This document shows, one piece after another, positions 44,501 to 59,500 of a stretch of DNA of 64,000 nt. The stretch covers positions 129,965,053 through 130,029,052 of the forward strand of contig CM048552.1 of NCBI GenBank assembly GCA_026413225.1, given 5' to 3'. The first letter of the stretch is position 1, and each line of letters starts with the position of its first letter. This stretch comes from Otis tarda. Taxonomy: Eukaryota; Chordata; Aves; Otidiformes; Otididae. A program made the translations under genes and the position numbers. The notes under the pieces were generated by a model. The model made no database searches. It was not told the DNA's origin and worked only from the letters and a program-made list of their open reading frames with translations.

Positions 44501-47500
44501 AGTCGCTAGACTGGAAAGCGGGACTGGCAGAAGAGACCCATTTTGACGCCTCCCATGTGCAAGGTCACACTTTATCCAACCTGTCTCACCCCAGCAGTTC
44601 TAAATTGTTTGTTTTTAAGGAGTTGCCTTGCTCTAACGTACAGCTATGTTTTGTGTACAGAGCCCTTTGGAGTCCCTTTGCATGTTCAGGGCAGGAAAAG
44701 GAAAGAAGTTCTGCTTCAAGTCTGCCTAGCTTGAAGGCTTGCTTCACCACAACTTCAGTACATCTTTTTGGTTTGGGGTGTGCAGTCACAATATTGGCTG
44801 CTTAGCTGTATGCCATTTATCTGAGAACCTCCATGGAGTTGCTTTGGCTTCTAGCACAAGGTCATTTACCTGCTTACCAAACAGTGTGTGCGTGGGAAGA
44901 GAAAATGACTTTTCACTAAGATCAGCAATAATCAGATACCCTCCAGCTTTCAAAACAAAAAGCATACTGTGTCCTGTTGCTCCTTGGCTGCTGTTGCTCA
45001 CAGTAACACCTGTACAACCACATTTATCAAATAAGAGACATTCTACGAAGCACAAAATATAAAATCTGTGTCTATTAAAGTAAGGTATTTTCTTATTATA
45101 ACTTATCATACGTAAGTTAAGTCTAAGTTCTAAAGATCTTTCCAGAAACAGCATTCTAGTAAGCTGTAATGCCACTTTTGCAGGTTCAGCCTATGGTCAG
45201 GTATCTTCCGTTTTTATAGATTGGCTTTATTTTTGCTGTATTCGTTACATCTTTTTACAAAATATACAGCATTCTTTATTGATTTTGTTATCACTCCAGC
45301 TAGGTCAATACACATTGCCAGAATCAGGCTTTTGTCTTAAACGCTGTAGGCTCAAGACAGTTTAAATCCATCAGTTCCAGCTCAAGGGAATTTAAAGTCA
45401 CTCTCTCAGGGTTAAAGTGAAAGTGAAACTTGTGAATAATCTCTCCTTGAGAAAGAGAAGTTACACAAGAACTTAATCATACAAATATATAAAACAATGA
45501 CATGCTTACCTTTGTAGAAGAGAATTCAAATTGAAGAATTCAATGAATTCAAATGGAAGAATACAGTAATTTTATGCCCTAGTGCAGACTACACTGCACT
45601 AGGCATCAAGGACTTAGCTTTATTTCCAATAACAGGAGGTGCTGTGCCAGATGTCAGAGCGTTGTTTAATTATGGTGCACTGAAGACCAACAGTAGCAAC
45701 AGACTTCAAAGTAGAATGTAATAACGTGGAAGTACAATGCTAACATGGCATTATAATACACTAGGAGTACAGCTTTTGTTATGAATTACTAATAGAAGGC
45801 TCACTGCTTTTATACTTGAAGCAATGCACTGCAAATACTGCTGTATACTATCTCATTAAATTATACAAAATTAACAATTTTTAACTCCAAGGAGTCATGA
45901 ATTTCACCTCTAAATCACTGAATCACTGAACTATAGGAATACTGCAGAAGAGTCTGGTTAGAAGATGCGATGTAAGGATCACTGGCATAAAGGAAAAAAC
46001 TTCACATATACATTTTATTTGTAATTTTACTGTCTTGATTAGTCCTACAGACATCAGTGCAACTACTGGTTAAATACTGTATATTAAGGATATAAATAGG
46101 AAAAGCATTCAACACTTAAGAAGAAACAAAAAGCTGTGGAGTCTGCCTCAGAACAGCCATCCTGTGAATGGCCAGCAACAGACTGAGCTCCAAGGTGAGG
46201 AAGCAGGACCTCACTGTTCAACTAATGACAAAACAGAATCTGTACTGCTAGAGTCAGAACAGTTTCTAATAAGATTATCCATACAGCATGCCCACCTTGA
46301 TATTAAACTCACGGCAAGGCCTTTGCCTTCACTTTGACAGTCCACTACTCATTATTTAACTATTAGTGATTAATTAGGGTTATTTTTTTTTGTCTCTCCT
46401 TCTTTACTAGTGCTTTCCATCTACATTTTTCCAAGCAAAATTAGTATGTTCAAATTAAAAGCAGCAAACTGGCCACCAAGATTCTTTTCTTTCTTTAGAT
46501 TCAACTTTCTCCATGTGTTGGATGTGCTTCCATTGAAGTATTACACCTTTAATAACTAAGGATTTCTGCACAACTTTTATATTCACGCTGAGTTTGAGTT
46601 ATTTCAATAAAGGCTAGGTTAACATTTCACCCTAAAGAGTGTTACAACATAAATACATATTTATTTTCTTTACATGAAGACTGATCTGCTGAGATGGCAT
46701 TGCAGTTTGTTTCTACAGACTCAGTAAGGATATATGATGTACTTCTGCTTAGTTGTTAAATACTTAAATTTAGGTTTCAAGCACTAGTAACAAACAAGCA
46801 CAACAAGAAGTTTTTTGTTCAACTTGTGGTTTTAATACTTAAAAGTAAAGCATTTCAGAAGACTTTAAAGCATTTTGTTTGTTTTTTAAAGATTTTAAAG
46901 CAGATTAAAAGTTTCAGAGTGATATTTCAAGATACTGACAATTTTCTGCATGTCAGAACACATCACATGGTGTAGGGGGTTCACAATTTTACACACACCA
47001 TCAACGTTTATTTCCCAGTGTCTGTAATACAGTAACACTTGATTTCAGTTGAACAATAATTCAATTTTGTTGCTTTAAGTGGAAAAATTGTGCAGACCGA
47101 ATTCTTAAGTTAGGTACTGAAACAGGTTTCTTTCGGTGAGGAGTATCACATTAAGGCAACATAAAGAACAAATCGTACAACATACTACCTCTTCACTATA
47201 GGTCTACTCTGTTGTAGTGAACAAAGCAGCCCTGCACTACTCTTCATGGTAGAAAAAAATCCTATGAAGTAATTATCTTTTCTAAGGGACTAGATTTTAA
47301 TTCAGAGTCAAGAAGCTCAATTATCTTTAGATTTTTACTCTTCTTAATGAAAGTTATACTTTCAAGCTGGTTAAGAAACTCCCAGATCATACCTACAGTG
47401 CTTACAACTTAACCCAGAATTTGACCACCAGATGACCACAACAGTAAAACAGTCTGTGACAAAGGAATGAATGAATCCAAGTGGATTTACCTAAGAAGAT

Positions 47501-50500
47501 ACAGATAAAGAATATAGCAACACTCTTCAAAGCCTTACAGTTCACGACAGAGGAGGCAGCAGTAACCTAGTCCATCAAGAACCAAACAAGTATTACACTC
47601 AAACCGCAGATGATTCAACTCATAATTTGACAGAAACTTCCTGACAGTGAACACTGTAAAAAAACAAAAAAAGTAACCTGCTCTGTTTTTTTCCTCTCTT
47701 TTACTAGTTAAGTTAGACACCTCCCAAAAATTGCATTAAGCTAGTTGACTCAGCCTCTGAACTGGAGATTAGACTGAACACTGCCTAACATCCTTTGTAG
47801 CCCTAATTCTTTCACAACTCAAGAGGAAGAAAGTAATCACCGTGTACTTTGTCGATCACCTGCAAAAAGAAAACAGTGCAATTTTGCACAGGGAGAGAAA
47901 CCAGCAAAAAGTGAGAACTCTGAAGGAGGGTTAGTAAAAAAGCGGAAGAGATTGTGTAAATTAAGTTATACAATAGCAGTTACTTTAACAGAAAAACAGC
48001 AATAAAAAGCAAGACATTTACGCAGGAAGTAATCTTCAAATTATTTCAGATTATTATTACTGCATGCATACCTAGTGCAAAAACTGAAAGAAATGCCAGT
48101 GTCACCACAGTCGGTCTTTAAAAAGGTTTAAAAAAAAAAAAAAAACAAGTTGCTTAAGAAACGCTCTACTATCTTCAGTCTTCTGAGCAATCTTACCTGT
48201 CTGGGCTAGTCAGTCACCCTATGCAAAAGCTACATAGAAAAGCACATTCATGGCCTCCCCTCTGTCACCTTCAAATCTGCAGTTCAAATTGAGCACCAAA
48301 GACTGTGATGCCAATCTTGAGATTCTTTTGAGTCAATGTAACAAACTGACAATAAACCTTACACATGATAGAAACAAGCCAGGGTTTGTTACAACACAGT
48401 GGTCATGGTACCTCAACAAACATTGCTGCATTTGGAATGGTCACCATCCATGAGAGTGTCTGTCTCTAAATTTTGGTGGGTTTGCTTAAGCAGTGAAGTA
48501 TGACACACCTGAAGAACTATTTAACTGTCCTTGCTCAAGTATAAGTAGAGAATATCGGTAAAATTATATATATAAAAAAGACATTAAGATTTCATAAGAA
48601 GTTCACCCAGAAAGTGGCATTTAATATTAATACTAATTTTCTTAGATGTGAAAAACTGTTAAACATTTCCACCAAAAACAAATCATGCCATTTATTCAAT
48701 TAGACAGGTATCAGAAGAGGAAAAAAAAGGTAAGAAAGCTCATAAATAAAACATGACCCAGAAGCTTCAAGGTACTGCAGGTCACAAAGGCAGGCTTGAA
48801 CGCATTAGGTCTTCCAAATGCGATACCATCAGATGGGAAAAGATTAAAAGTGGAATGCCTTGGGGTTATACATCAATATTATCACTCGTGGACCTTCAAT
48901 CCATAGGGAATTCAGGAAGCAGAGTTCTACTTCCAGACAGTTTTCTCTACTAATCTATTTTTCCCCTCTCTGACATTCAACTCTTCTCTGAGCATTTACT
49001 TATCTCTTCCCTGTTTTCCTCTTTCATCTTTTACCACACAGTGCTAAGAAATGGAAAACAAATGTAATGTTGATTACAAGGTCCACTCAGGCTCTAGGGA
49101 TCATACGCCTGTGGCATGTAGGGGAAAAAAAAAAAAAAAAACAAACCGTATTTTTCAACTGGAACATTCACCACAGTGCTCCCTCTGAACAAGTATCTTT
49201 TCAGTTCCTTCCACTGCAGTGATAGAATTAAACAGCTATTGCAAAGCTGGACCCAGAAAAAACTTGTTCTGGGCCCTGCAACAAGAGGCACAAACAACGT
49301 AGAGGCTCTTCACACACAAGCAGTAGACTGATTCAATTCTGGCAAATTCTACAAATTGCCAGAGCAATACTATGCTGTCCAAGATTCAGATTACAAAAGG
49401 ATTAGTTTCATATAGAAGGCTGTACGCAAATCTCAATTTTGCTCGAGAAGAGAGCAGAAACTCAGCATGAGACCATGAACTCTAGTTCCTCCAGAACATT
49501 ATCAAATGCTCTCAGTTCAGCTGCCAGATTCCCACATTCAGGAAATATCCATGTGAGATCAGACAGATGATGATCAAAGCTACCTGCTTTGAAAACCTCA
49601 TATGGCTGTCACATCCCTAGCAGGTACTGGACTGCCAGGGTTACAGCACAAAAGCATTAGTAGCGCCTGAGTATTAACACTTATCTGTCATACAAGACAG
49701 GCAAAGAAGAAACTAAATGCTCCTTTTAGTCTCTTCACTACACCCAGAGGTCTACTTCTCTCCATTAACAAGGTATCTAACACCTAGCTGAGAGATTAGA
49801 TACCACATCATTTTAAGACTCAAAAGTAGCAAAGTCACACCTGTTGTACGTCTGAGAAGAGGGACTCCATTCAGAATGCATAAAAACAAGATAAGAAGCC
49901 TTTAACCTCCTGTCTCTGTGAAACTACTACTATTGCTTTCATCTAGGGCAAAATAAAGGAAGAAACATGGGAAGGCAGGAGTGATCAACCATATCTACCC
50001 TCTTGAGATTCCAGAATACTTGTACAGGCAAACAAAACAAACAAAAAAGTGAAGTAGAGAAATGGAGAAATCTTCAAAAGAATACGCAAAAATATTGAGG
50101 CATCAGGTCCCTTCCAACTCTAACCATTCTATGATTCTATGATCAGAGCAGACCGAGCAAAGGCTAAAACTAATAACTTGCTGCTGAAGTGAGGAAAACA
50201 CAACTAAAGATGGATCGATGATTTTCACTGATTTTACACCATCTCAGGAGCATGGACTATATATTAAAAGGCAAACAAGCTATGCTTGCACAGCCTCAAT
50301 AAATGTGGCTACAAAAAAAAAAACCAAACCACCCAAAAAACCAAACCACCCACCCAAAACAACCCTAACTCCAAAATTATTCCTATTCCCCAACAGAAAT
50401 AAAGACATTTCCAGCATACTCTCTAGGTATTTATCTCACCAACCACTAAAAATACCAATCCCACAAAAAGCATACAGGGTTTGTTTGTCTGTTAAAAGAC

Positions 50501-53500
50501 AGGGCTTTGTAAACCCAGAGAAGATGATGGAGCAAAGGGAAAAAGAACACACACAACTTAATTGGAGGTGCTGACCCTCACTCTCTACCACATGTTGTCT
50601 CTAAGGAAGCTGTACATTGAAACTGGATTCCCTTTTCCAAATTACCACATTGTGCTGCAGGATAGCTACCACAGCCTGTACAACTGTTCCAACCCATGCA
50701 GCAGCGGATGGCCAAATTTAAGGATCAGGCCCACACTAACCTTAGGTATTCAGCCTGTTTTCAGATATCCCATATCTGAGCTTCAGCTCAAGTTCCATCA
50801 CTGCTCTCTAAGGCTACTTCCACCAACACCTACGATTTTTTAATTAAAGTGCCCTATTTTAAGGACATGCTTTCACTTGTCATGTATATCCCTGCTCCTT
50901 GCAGGGGGGCTGGACTAGATAACCTTCAAAGGTCCCTTCCAATCCAAACTATTCTGTGATTCTATATTAAGAGAAACTGGAGAAACTCTGAAGTCTCAAA
51001 AAATGAAAGTTGAAGAATTAAGGACAGGAAAATATTTTTAGATCTTACTGGACTATAATAAATGTATCACTTTTTATGAAGTCTGAACAATTGAATTTTG
51101 TTAAACAACTACTGCCAGAAAACCAGCTAAAGCCAGAGGAATTAAGTCTGCAAGTAAACTTTCACACAACTTGTTTCTGGCCTTCAGTCCAACTCCCATT
51201 ACTGCTTGCACCTCTGCAATCTGAATGAAAGCGCACTGATAGAGGTACATGTCCTCAATCTAAATTATTTATGTTCATAAATGAGAATTTAGTTGTTAAC
51301 ACTGTGCAATCATTGCTTTCCACTCTGTGCCATTTCATTGCTAAGTGCAATCCAAACTAGCAAGCTCACATGCTTCCAGTTAAACTTTCCAACAGTCATG
51401 TGACACAGCACACACACAAATTACCAGAGCTGAAGTACAGAAACAGTTGAGCTCAATAAAGCATTTCTGATTTATGCAATTCAACTTACAACTTTGACTA
51501 CCAGGCCAACTGCAGCATTTACTTTCTATTTCCAAAGGAAAATTTCAGGATATCATTCACTAATGAGAATGCATTAGCCTATATTCTGTTGTTTAAATGA
51601 CCAGACTAAATCCCACTGTCAAGCCAAAGCCCTAGATTTCAACCTAAAAAGTTCAAAATTAAGTAAGTACAGCTACTCTTCAACTTGTGCACAGAAAAAA
51701 AATATACTTATCCCCACTTATTTTAAAGATTCCACTCGTTTATGTCTTATGTGTACTAATTATCATGGCCATATAGATGAATAACACTGGTGCCAAGAGG
51801 AAGTCAGTTCATGCATTCATGTAAATGCAGTTTAAGGACAAATGCAGTTCAAGGACAAAATGTCAGATAGCTGTCATTAGCACAACTGGACAGCTCAACA
51901 TGAATGAAATAATTAAACTTATTATTACATTAGCTATAGACTAATGTAATAATAAATAACCTAGTAATAATAACATTAGGATCTATAAAGTTTAATGCAG
52001 AGATCCTCAAGCAACCACTCACAGGCTGTATCATTTTTTAGATCAATTCACATAGGCTCAAGGTTGTCTTTTGTCAGGACATTTTGAGAGTGGGCTGGAA
52101 GTCAGATTAATCCTTTCAGCAGCTAAGCTTTGTCTTGCCTGTATCACATACACTCCCACAGTACAACATGCAAAGAGCCAAAATGTTCTTAGGAGAAACC
52201 ACGGCCCAGATCAGGTTCCTGATCCTAGAGCTATCCAGGCAACCCAAAGACTCCCTCCCTAACCAAGCACAAGCAGCCTCTTAAAAAAAAAAAAAAAAAA
52301 TCATAAACATATTTTTAAATGGATAAGTAACAGCCTATAAAACACTTCAGCAATTTTGGGAAGAAGGTGACTTATTAAAAATACTACTATATTATGGATA
52401 ACTGGCATAAAGAAAAGCTGCTTTAATATAGCAACTATGGAAGTAGATAAAAATTCCTAAATCTATGCCAAATTCTATTATGGATTATGTTGGTTTGGAC
52501 CATGGGGACCTGGAGAAATACTACTCATTCTCCACAGAACGGTACTGTGAAGGTCAGTAATTGCTAGTGAAACGCAGAGTAGATATGGAGTGTTTTTCAT
52601 AAACATGTGTACTGAGTCTGGCTGGGATGGAGTTGTCATTCCTCACAGCAACGCATAAGGTGCTTGGCTTCAGATCTGTGACCAGAACAGTACTGACGAC
52701 GCACCTGTGTTTTAGCTATTGCTGAGTAGTACTTGCACTGGCCCCCCACCCCAGTGAGTAGGTTTGCAGGAGAGTGAGAAGCTGGAAGGGGACAGAGCCA
52801 GGAGAGCTGACTTAAGCTGGCCAAAAGGATGTTCCACACCACACGATGTCACATCCAGCAATTAAAAAAAAAAAAAAAAACACCAACAAAAAAACAGGTA
52901 GCTCTGTCTCCCAAGACAGTCATTACACAGGGATTGACTGGGCATTGGTCTGCTTGTGGGAGGTGACAAGTGACTTCCTTTGCATCACATGTTCCTCTTT
53001 CCTTCCTTATTAAACTGTCTTCACCTAAACCCACAAGTTTTCTCACTTTTGCCCTTCCTATTCTCTTTCCCATGCCAGTGTGGGCTGGGAGGAGGGGAGC
53101 AAGCACCTGTGTAAGTGCTCAGCTGCTGGACAGGGTCAACTCACCAGAATGCTGCACATCTGCTACACAGCAATCTCATCTCAAAAGTTATTCCATAGGT
53201 TTTTTAGTGGGTTTTGTTTTTTTTTTTAAGTTAAGAATTTCACATGGGACTGTGCCAAAACTTTATAAAAAGTCAAGTATAGTATCTACTGCTACTGCAT
53301 TAACAAGCATCAAATTTACTTGGCAATCAGACATAAGGAATAAATTTTTACAATGAGGGTGGTGGAACATTGGAACAGGTTGCCCAGAGAGGTGGTGGAT
53401 GCCCCATCCCTGGAAACATTCAAGGCCAGGCTGGACGGGGCTCTGAGCAATATGATCTAGTCGGGCATGCCCCTGCTCCTTGCAGGGGGGTTGGACTAGA

Positions 53501-56500
53501 TGGCCTTTGAAGGTCCCTTCCAACCCCAAACTATTCTATGATTCTAAACCAGACTGCCTCAAGGCAATTTATTGTCTCTTCACCACCTTACTATCTCCTG
53601 GTCCTTATCTGTGTATTACTTCATTATTAACATTATCATTTTTTCAGCTGCTTCAGCCAACCTGACTCACTAACGTCATCCTCTTACTTTTCTTTGAAAG
53701 ACAAGTGGTGTATTTTCCCACTTCCACAACACTGAGCCCATCACTATCGGTTATTTCCATAAAGCAAGAGCTGTGCTGCACCAGGCCACTCATATTTGCA
53801 GAAGAAAGTACTCAGCTACTCACAAAACACAGCAATGGCTTACTTCTACTGGCACCCGCTAAGCCAAGAGAAGCTAGAGACATTTCAGTTTATCTAAAAT
53901 TTTTATCAGGGACAGGGGGAAGTTGAGATTTCCCTTAAGGTTCTGGATACAATTTATCTTTTTCTGAAGATCAAAGCAAAGATGAACAAAGCAGTCTTTA
54001 TCATTATGTACTTACTTTAATCAAGTAAATACTACACTTCAGCGTTTTCCCCAATTACCGTAAGTTATCTCAGCATCTTTTTCTCTGCTTTTCTATCCCC
54101 GACCTTTCACCTTAGCTGTTATTTGTACTGCACCTGAGATATGTCCTTGCTTCTAGTTTTCGTATGATTCTTTTATAACGAAAAGTATTTCTAGAATTCC
54201 TAACATTGCTCTTCTGCTCTGTCTTTCACCTGCATCAGAATTTACCTTTCTGAAACTGATAAACAATGTTATATTCCTTACGTTGTAAGAGATATCTTAT
54301 CTACCTATTCCCTTACTTGTAAAAGTTATGCTACTTAAAAATTACCAGCTGTCATTTCTTCCCTTCCTGAGGGAATGGAATGCTATAAATTCATGATCAT
54401 TTTGACAAAAATTTTACTAAGTTTCAGATTTTCAAGCACCGCCTCATTAGTCTAGATATAGTCTAAAGCAGGCACTTCAACAATTTCTACCAGTTTGGGA
54501 ATGGGGGGTGGTGGGCGAGGAGGGGGGAAGTGTCCCAAACATTATTAGATCTTCAAGAACTTTAAATCCTGTATTTTTGTTCTTCCAGAAAGTAGTTTTG
54601 CCAAGTTCCCAATTTCTGTCAAGTTGTACTCTCTATCACTTCTTTTACTTGATAAAAAAAACAACATCCAAAACCAACCAAACAAAATTATTTACTGCTT
54701 CATGCAGATTTGGCATTCTCATCTTCTTTCTTTCATTAAAAGACATTCCACTGTCTGCTTCAATGCCACATCAGCTTCAGCAAAAAAAAAAAAAAAAAAA
54801 ATGCTTGAGTATCCACACATGTAGGCGTGCAACATAACATCATCACCCTTTCCAAGCACCTGAAGGCAGAGGACTGCAGCAGCACCTTTGGTGAGTCCAA
54901 AGACAAACAGAATGCAGGCTAAGAAATTTTCGGCTGTTTAGGGAAACAAAACAATTCCATCAGTTGGAGGATGCTCACTTGCAGACTACTAGCCTGTGCT
55001 TACAGGCAAGAAGTGACCAATCAAATCAACTACTGAAGGCACAATTTCCAATGCTTAGGCTTTATAGGAGTCAAAAAAAAATCTACTGCCTTGGTGATCC
55101 AGTTTGATCATCCAAAGCAATTTATGGAATCTGTACTATAACTATGTTAAAATACTGAATTCAGACTATATGAAGTCTCAATTACTTACAGAATTGAAGT
55201 ATTCCTTTAATAATTAGAATTTAAACCAAAACTAACATTTTTCTTAAGAACTTTGCAGAACTGCACTAACAAAGCTTTAACTAGCAGTATAAAATTTGAA
55301 AACAAACCTTTTCTGAAAAAACCAAAAGGTAATTATCAAACAAGCACACTTAATCCATGTAAGAGCCTCAAAAAGTGACTGATGCAGATAATTCTGTAAA
55401 TGAAATGCACCATGATCTAACATTACATAGTACTCCCACACACACAAATATCTCAATCATATCACAGTTCAATAGTGACTGCTGAACAAAGTTATCTAAC
55501 CACAATGACTCTTCCAGACCTTCACAACAATCAATATTAGGCCTTATAAAACCCTTCAATATTGTACACAGCACTGGAATATTACTGCCTGTGAGCGACT
55601 GGCAGGGTTGTAAACAGTAACGGGTTATAAATAACAACAGTTGCACCAAATAAAGGCTTCCAGCTACTTGCTGTGCGATAGTCCGTTCAAAGACAACCTT
55701 TTTATATTATGAAATGCAAACATTATCCATGCTTAGATCTAACGAATGAAAGATCGAATACAGAAAAGTAATAACCCCAAAATAATTCAAGACCAAAAGC
55801 AGACAGAAAATCCAGCCCACACGTCCAGCTTTCACTGTGACAGAAGTCTAGCCTTTCAAGGTAAAAACGAAACAGCAGTGAAATGATCCTATTCCTCCTA
55901 TCAGAATTCTATTTAAAGCTTTAACAGACATATTTGAAGAATAATATTGAAAATTCTGGGAAAGCAAAAAAAGATAATTCCATGGTATTTTCATAAGGCT
56001 TGATATAACTCAACGTACTTAGCTTTACAAAATCAAGACAAAATACTCTATCACAATGTACAAATACACCATAGTGAAAAAATTCCAGGCATCAAAGTAT
56101 CCTAACCTGCCAACGAAAACTGTAACAAAATTGCTGGCTGGAAGCTGAAGTCAGTCAGATGAAAATAAGAGACAATAATGTCTGACTAGCTTTCATCTTT
56201 CTGATCCGATTCAGTGGTTAGCATACCAATGGTTAACATTCATGTTAAGAGGAAATATTTTCTGCAGACGCAATTTAAATCAAGCGTAAGGTTTTAAGGT
56301 CAATGCACAGACAGCAGTAGGGAAAAAAAACCACAGTTGCAGGTAATAAATAGCAGGTAATTTATCAGTATCTTTCAGCCCTAAACTTTTTAAAGTATCT
56401 TAGATGCACAGTTTCTTCATTAATGTTGTGTTAAAAAAAAAAAAGCCCACTAAACTTCTAACATTTTTTATGTTAAAAAAAAGAAAAAAATCTTCTAACA

Positions 56501-59500
56501 GTCATCTTCCATCAGGGGATTAATAATTATATTTGGAGACATAAGGCTGCTTTCAGTCTTTATTTTCCTACCCCCACATCTTGTTGTTCAAATTGTGTGT
56601 GCTAGCTACCTTTTCAATGGCACACTTTCAGTTCCAGTGCTGATGCATACCTGCTGCCAACAAGGCAACACGCAGTGTAAGCACTCTTGCAGAAACCTGA
56701 TCTAATGTTGCACATACGACCGACAGCAATCAACAGCAATGTCAATGCCTGGTTTACTCTTTATATCAGTTTTGGAACAGGCCTACAAGTTTCCTCAAGA
56801 CAAGTAAGTTTAATAGGTACAGGTAAGTTTAATAAACTAAACAATTTCATACCAAAAACTATATTTTAAAGTGAGGACAATCCATTGCTCATCTTTTTCC
56901 CCATATATGCCCCAGGACATAATAGTTCCCAAGCTGCATGCACTCACTGTGATTATCTGCTGCGTGCTCAGCTGTTCACAGTATAGTAAAATTATAGCTA
57001 AATTACAACCTTTGTGGTATTTTTTCAATGCCAGTAGCTGTAGCAGTTGCCACAGATATTTTGATTATAACCTATGAAATCAGGTTCTCCCAAGCCACAT
57101 TCCACCACAAGAATCGCTATGATTCACTATCTTCTATCTTAAGTATATACAGGACATTTTTGTCCAAACTCTTTAGTAACTACGCGCTACATATGACAAA
57201 AAAGGAAAGGTAAGTGCCATTTTGTGAAGTTTTACCTATTTGTACAAAGAGCTAATGAAAAGCAAAGTTTAACCCCATAGGTACAAAATTCATCCAAAAC
57301 ATTTGGTTTGAGCCTTAAAACAGAAAAGGCTAGAATATAGCTAAGTACAATTGGCCAAGATAGCTTTAGTAGAAAACAAGCTCCAAAACCACACAGTACA
57401 TGTTTATTTCAGAAAAGATACTTTAGTAATTATAGCAGACTAGGTCATTTAGGAATGCCTGCACTTGGAAATCTACCAAAATAACTTCCAGAGCTGAATC
57501 CAGTGGGCTGAGGTTTGGGTTTGTTTTTTTTTCTAGATCAGAACAATCACAAAGGCCTGGATAAACCTAGAATGATCCGCTAACATTAAACAAAGTCAAA
57601 ACTTGTTTACACTAAAACACACTTAGAGAAGGTCATTCTTTTGCAAAGGAACAAGATTGCACAAGAATCTCGGGAAATGCACTTTTTAAGAAAGAAACTG
57701 AAAGAACAGTATTCAAGAAGAGTGTGCAAACAGAAAATGAACACAGGAGAGGAAAAAAAAAAAAAACAAAAACCATACTTTGCAACATAGAAGTCCCAAG
57801 CCCACGACACAGTAACCTCTTACACAGTTGTGGCAGTTACAAAGATAGCTGCAAGCTCAACAGAAATTAAATCACATATGGCAGAGCATGGTATGCAGAC
57901 ACAAATAGGACTCGGCTATAAAAACCAGCTGAGAATCACTGCTTTATTGCTTGCTGTTTTGACAGGTTTTAGTACTAGTGAGCAAAAAAAAATCATATTG
58001 TAGTTTCATTATTGTCAGAAATGAAGTAAAAAATCCTTCTCCAAATAAATTTGAATTACAATAAGTAGATTTTTTTTTTTTTAACAGAAGAAACACACGT
58101 ACATCAGATAACAAAATAACAGACTGCCATGAGAGGGTTATTCACTCATTTCCTTCAGGCTTATTCTTAACACTTGTTGAAAATTTAGTCATGTTTTTGT
58201 AATACAAGCACTACATTTACGTAGCTCAACAAAAAAACATCACTTCTTTTTAAGTGAGACATTAGGTAGCCTCTATAAGCTGACTACAAAGCCGAGTGTC
58301 TTCTTCCCATCAAACATTCAGGCTAGGTAAACACAACTGAACTGCACCTTGAGTACCATGCTCCTCATGCTTGGCATATTTGGTCTCTTGAATACTTGTG
58401 TTCTAAGCCACCAGGAAATTCTCTTTTAGGTAGTTTAGGCATAAGTAACACAGCCTCCTGGTACAGCGCATATTGTCCAGGCCTTCCATGCCTCAAGTGA
58501 CGAAAGTCTTGCACCAACATCTTACGTTTTATTGCCAGTTTCTTCTCTAGGCCTCTAAAGTCTCCAACAGATCTTGAAATTACCCAAAGCTGTCAACACC
58601 GAAGGTCATATAAATTAAGTAACTACATTGGGTTTTTATCTATTTGATTAAACTGCTGTAAACTTCCTACTCGCAGTTTCCTAAATAAATACAGGCACTA
58701 AAAAGAAAAGTGGAGGTGCAAAGTGGCCTATAAGGCTTACTAAGATCAAGCTGATAGTTTTAGCAAGGCTGATGCGACATAAGACTACTAATCTTAAAAA
58801 CTCCTGGTGGTCTTGGAAGCCTAAAGCGTAGGCATTTTTTATTTCAGAAGTTTTAAATGTCAATTAGTTTCCTGTCAGTCTTAAGACATGAATACATTTA
58901 AATATACAGCCTACGCACACACAAAATTCCATGGACACATTCAGTGACAACAGACTGGAACACATCCAAAGGACATGGCTGGCCAGGCTGTAACATACCG
59001 TTCTTACCCTGTTCATTTCCACTAACATAAACCAGGCTTAAAAGCATAAAACAGGACTACTGCTTCCTGAAGAATCATGAGACATTTTTCAAATCATAAT
59101 ACAGTAATACAGATACTACAACGTTAAAAAAACCAACCAAACAAAAAAAAACCCAGCATTATTAAAAGGCTGCCACGCAAGAGATGTCCAAAATCAAGCA
59201 GTAATGCAGGGACAATGCAGAACTGTAGAAATCCTTACCAAAAAGCAAAGTTTTGCCAGAAGACCTGAGTCGTTAAAGCAAAAACTGAAATCTTTACACT
59301 TCTCTAGTTACAACTGAAAAGTTTCATTAATGCTAACACTTCCTTATCAACAATTTAGAAACCCAACTTTCAAAGATGACGGTGAAATTATTTATTTAGT
59401 GCCAGGGCTAAAATAAAGTCATTCTAACTCTTAGGTCATTGCTTTTGCCAGTACAGAAAGACATGGCACAAGGAGCACAAAGGCCAGAGCAGGGGAAGCA

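Noticed and set aside
52970-53356. 128-codon plus-strand open frame
   Set aside because: It runs through the 3' part of the solo LTR into unrelated DNA and CR1; not a gene.
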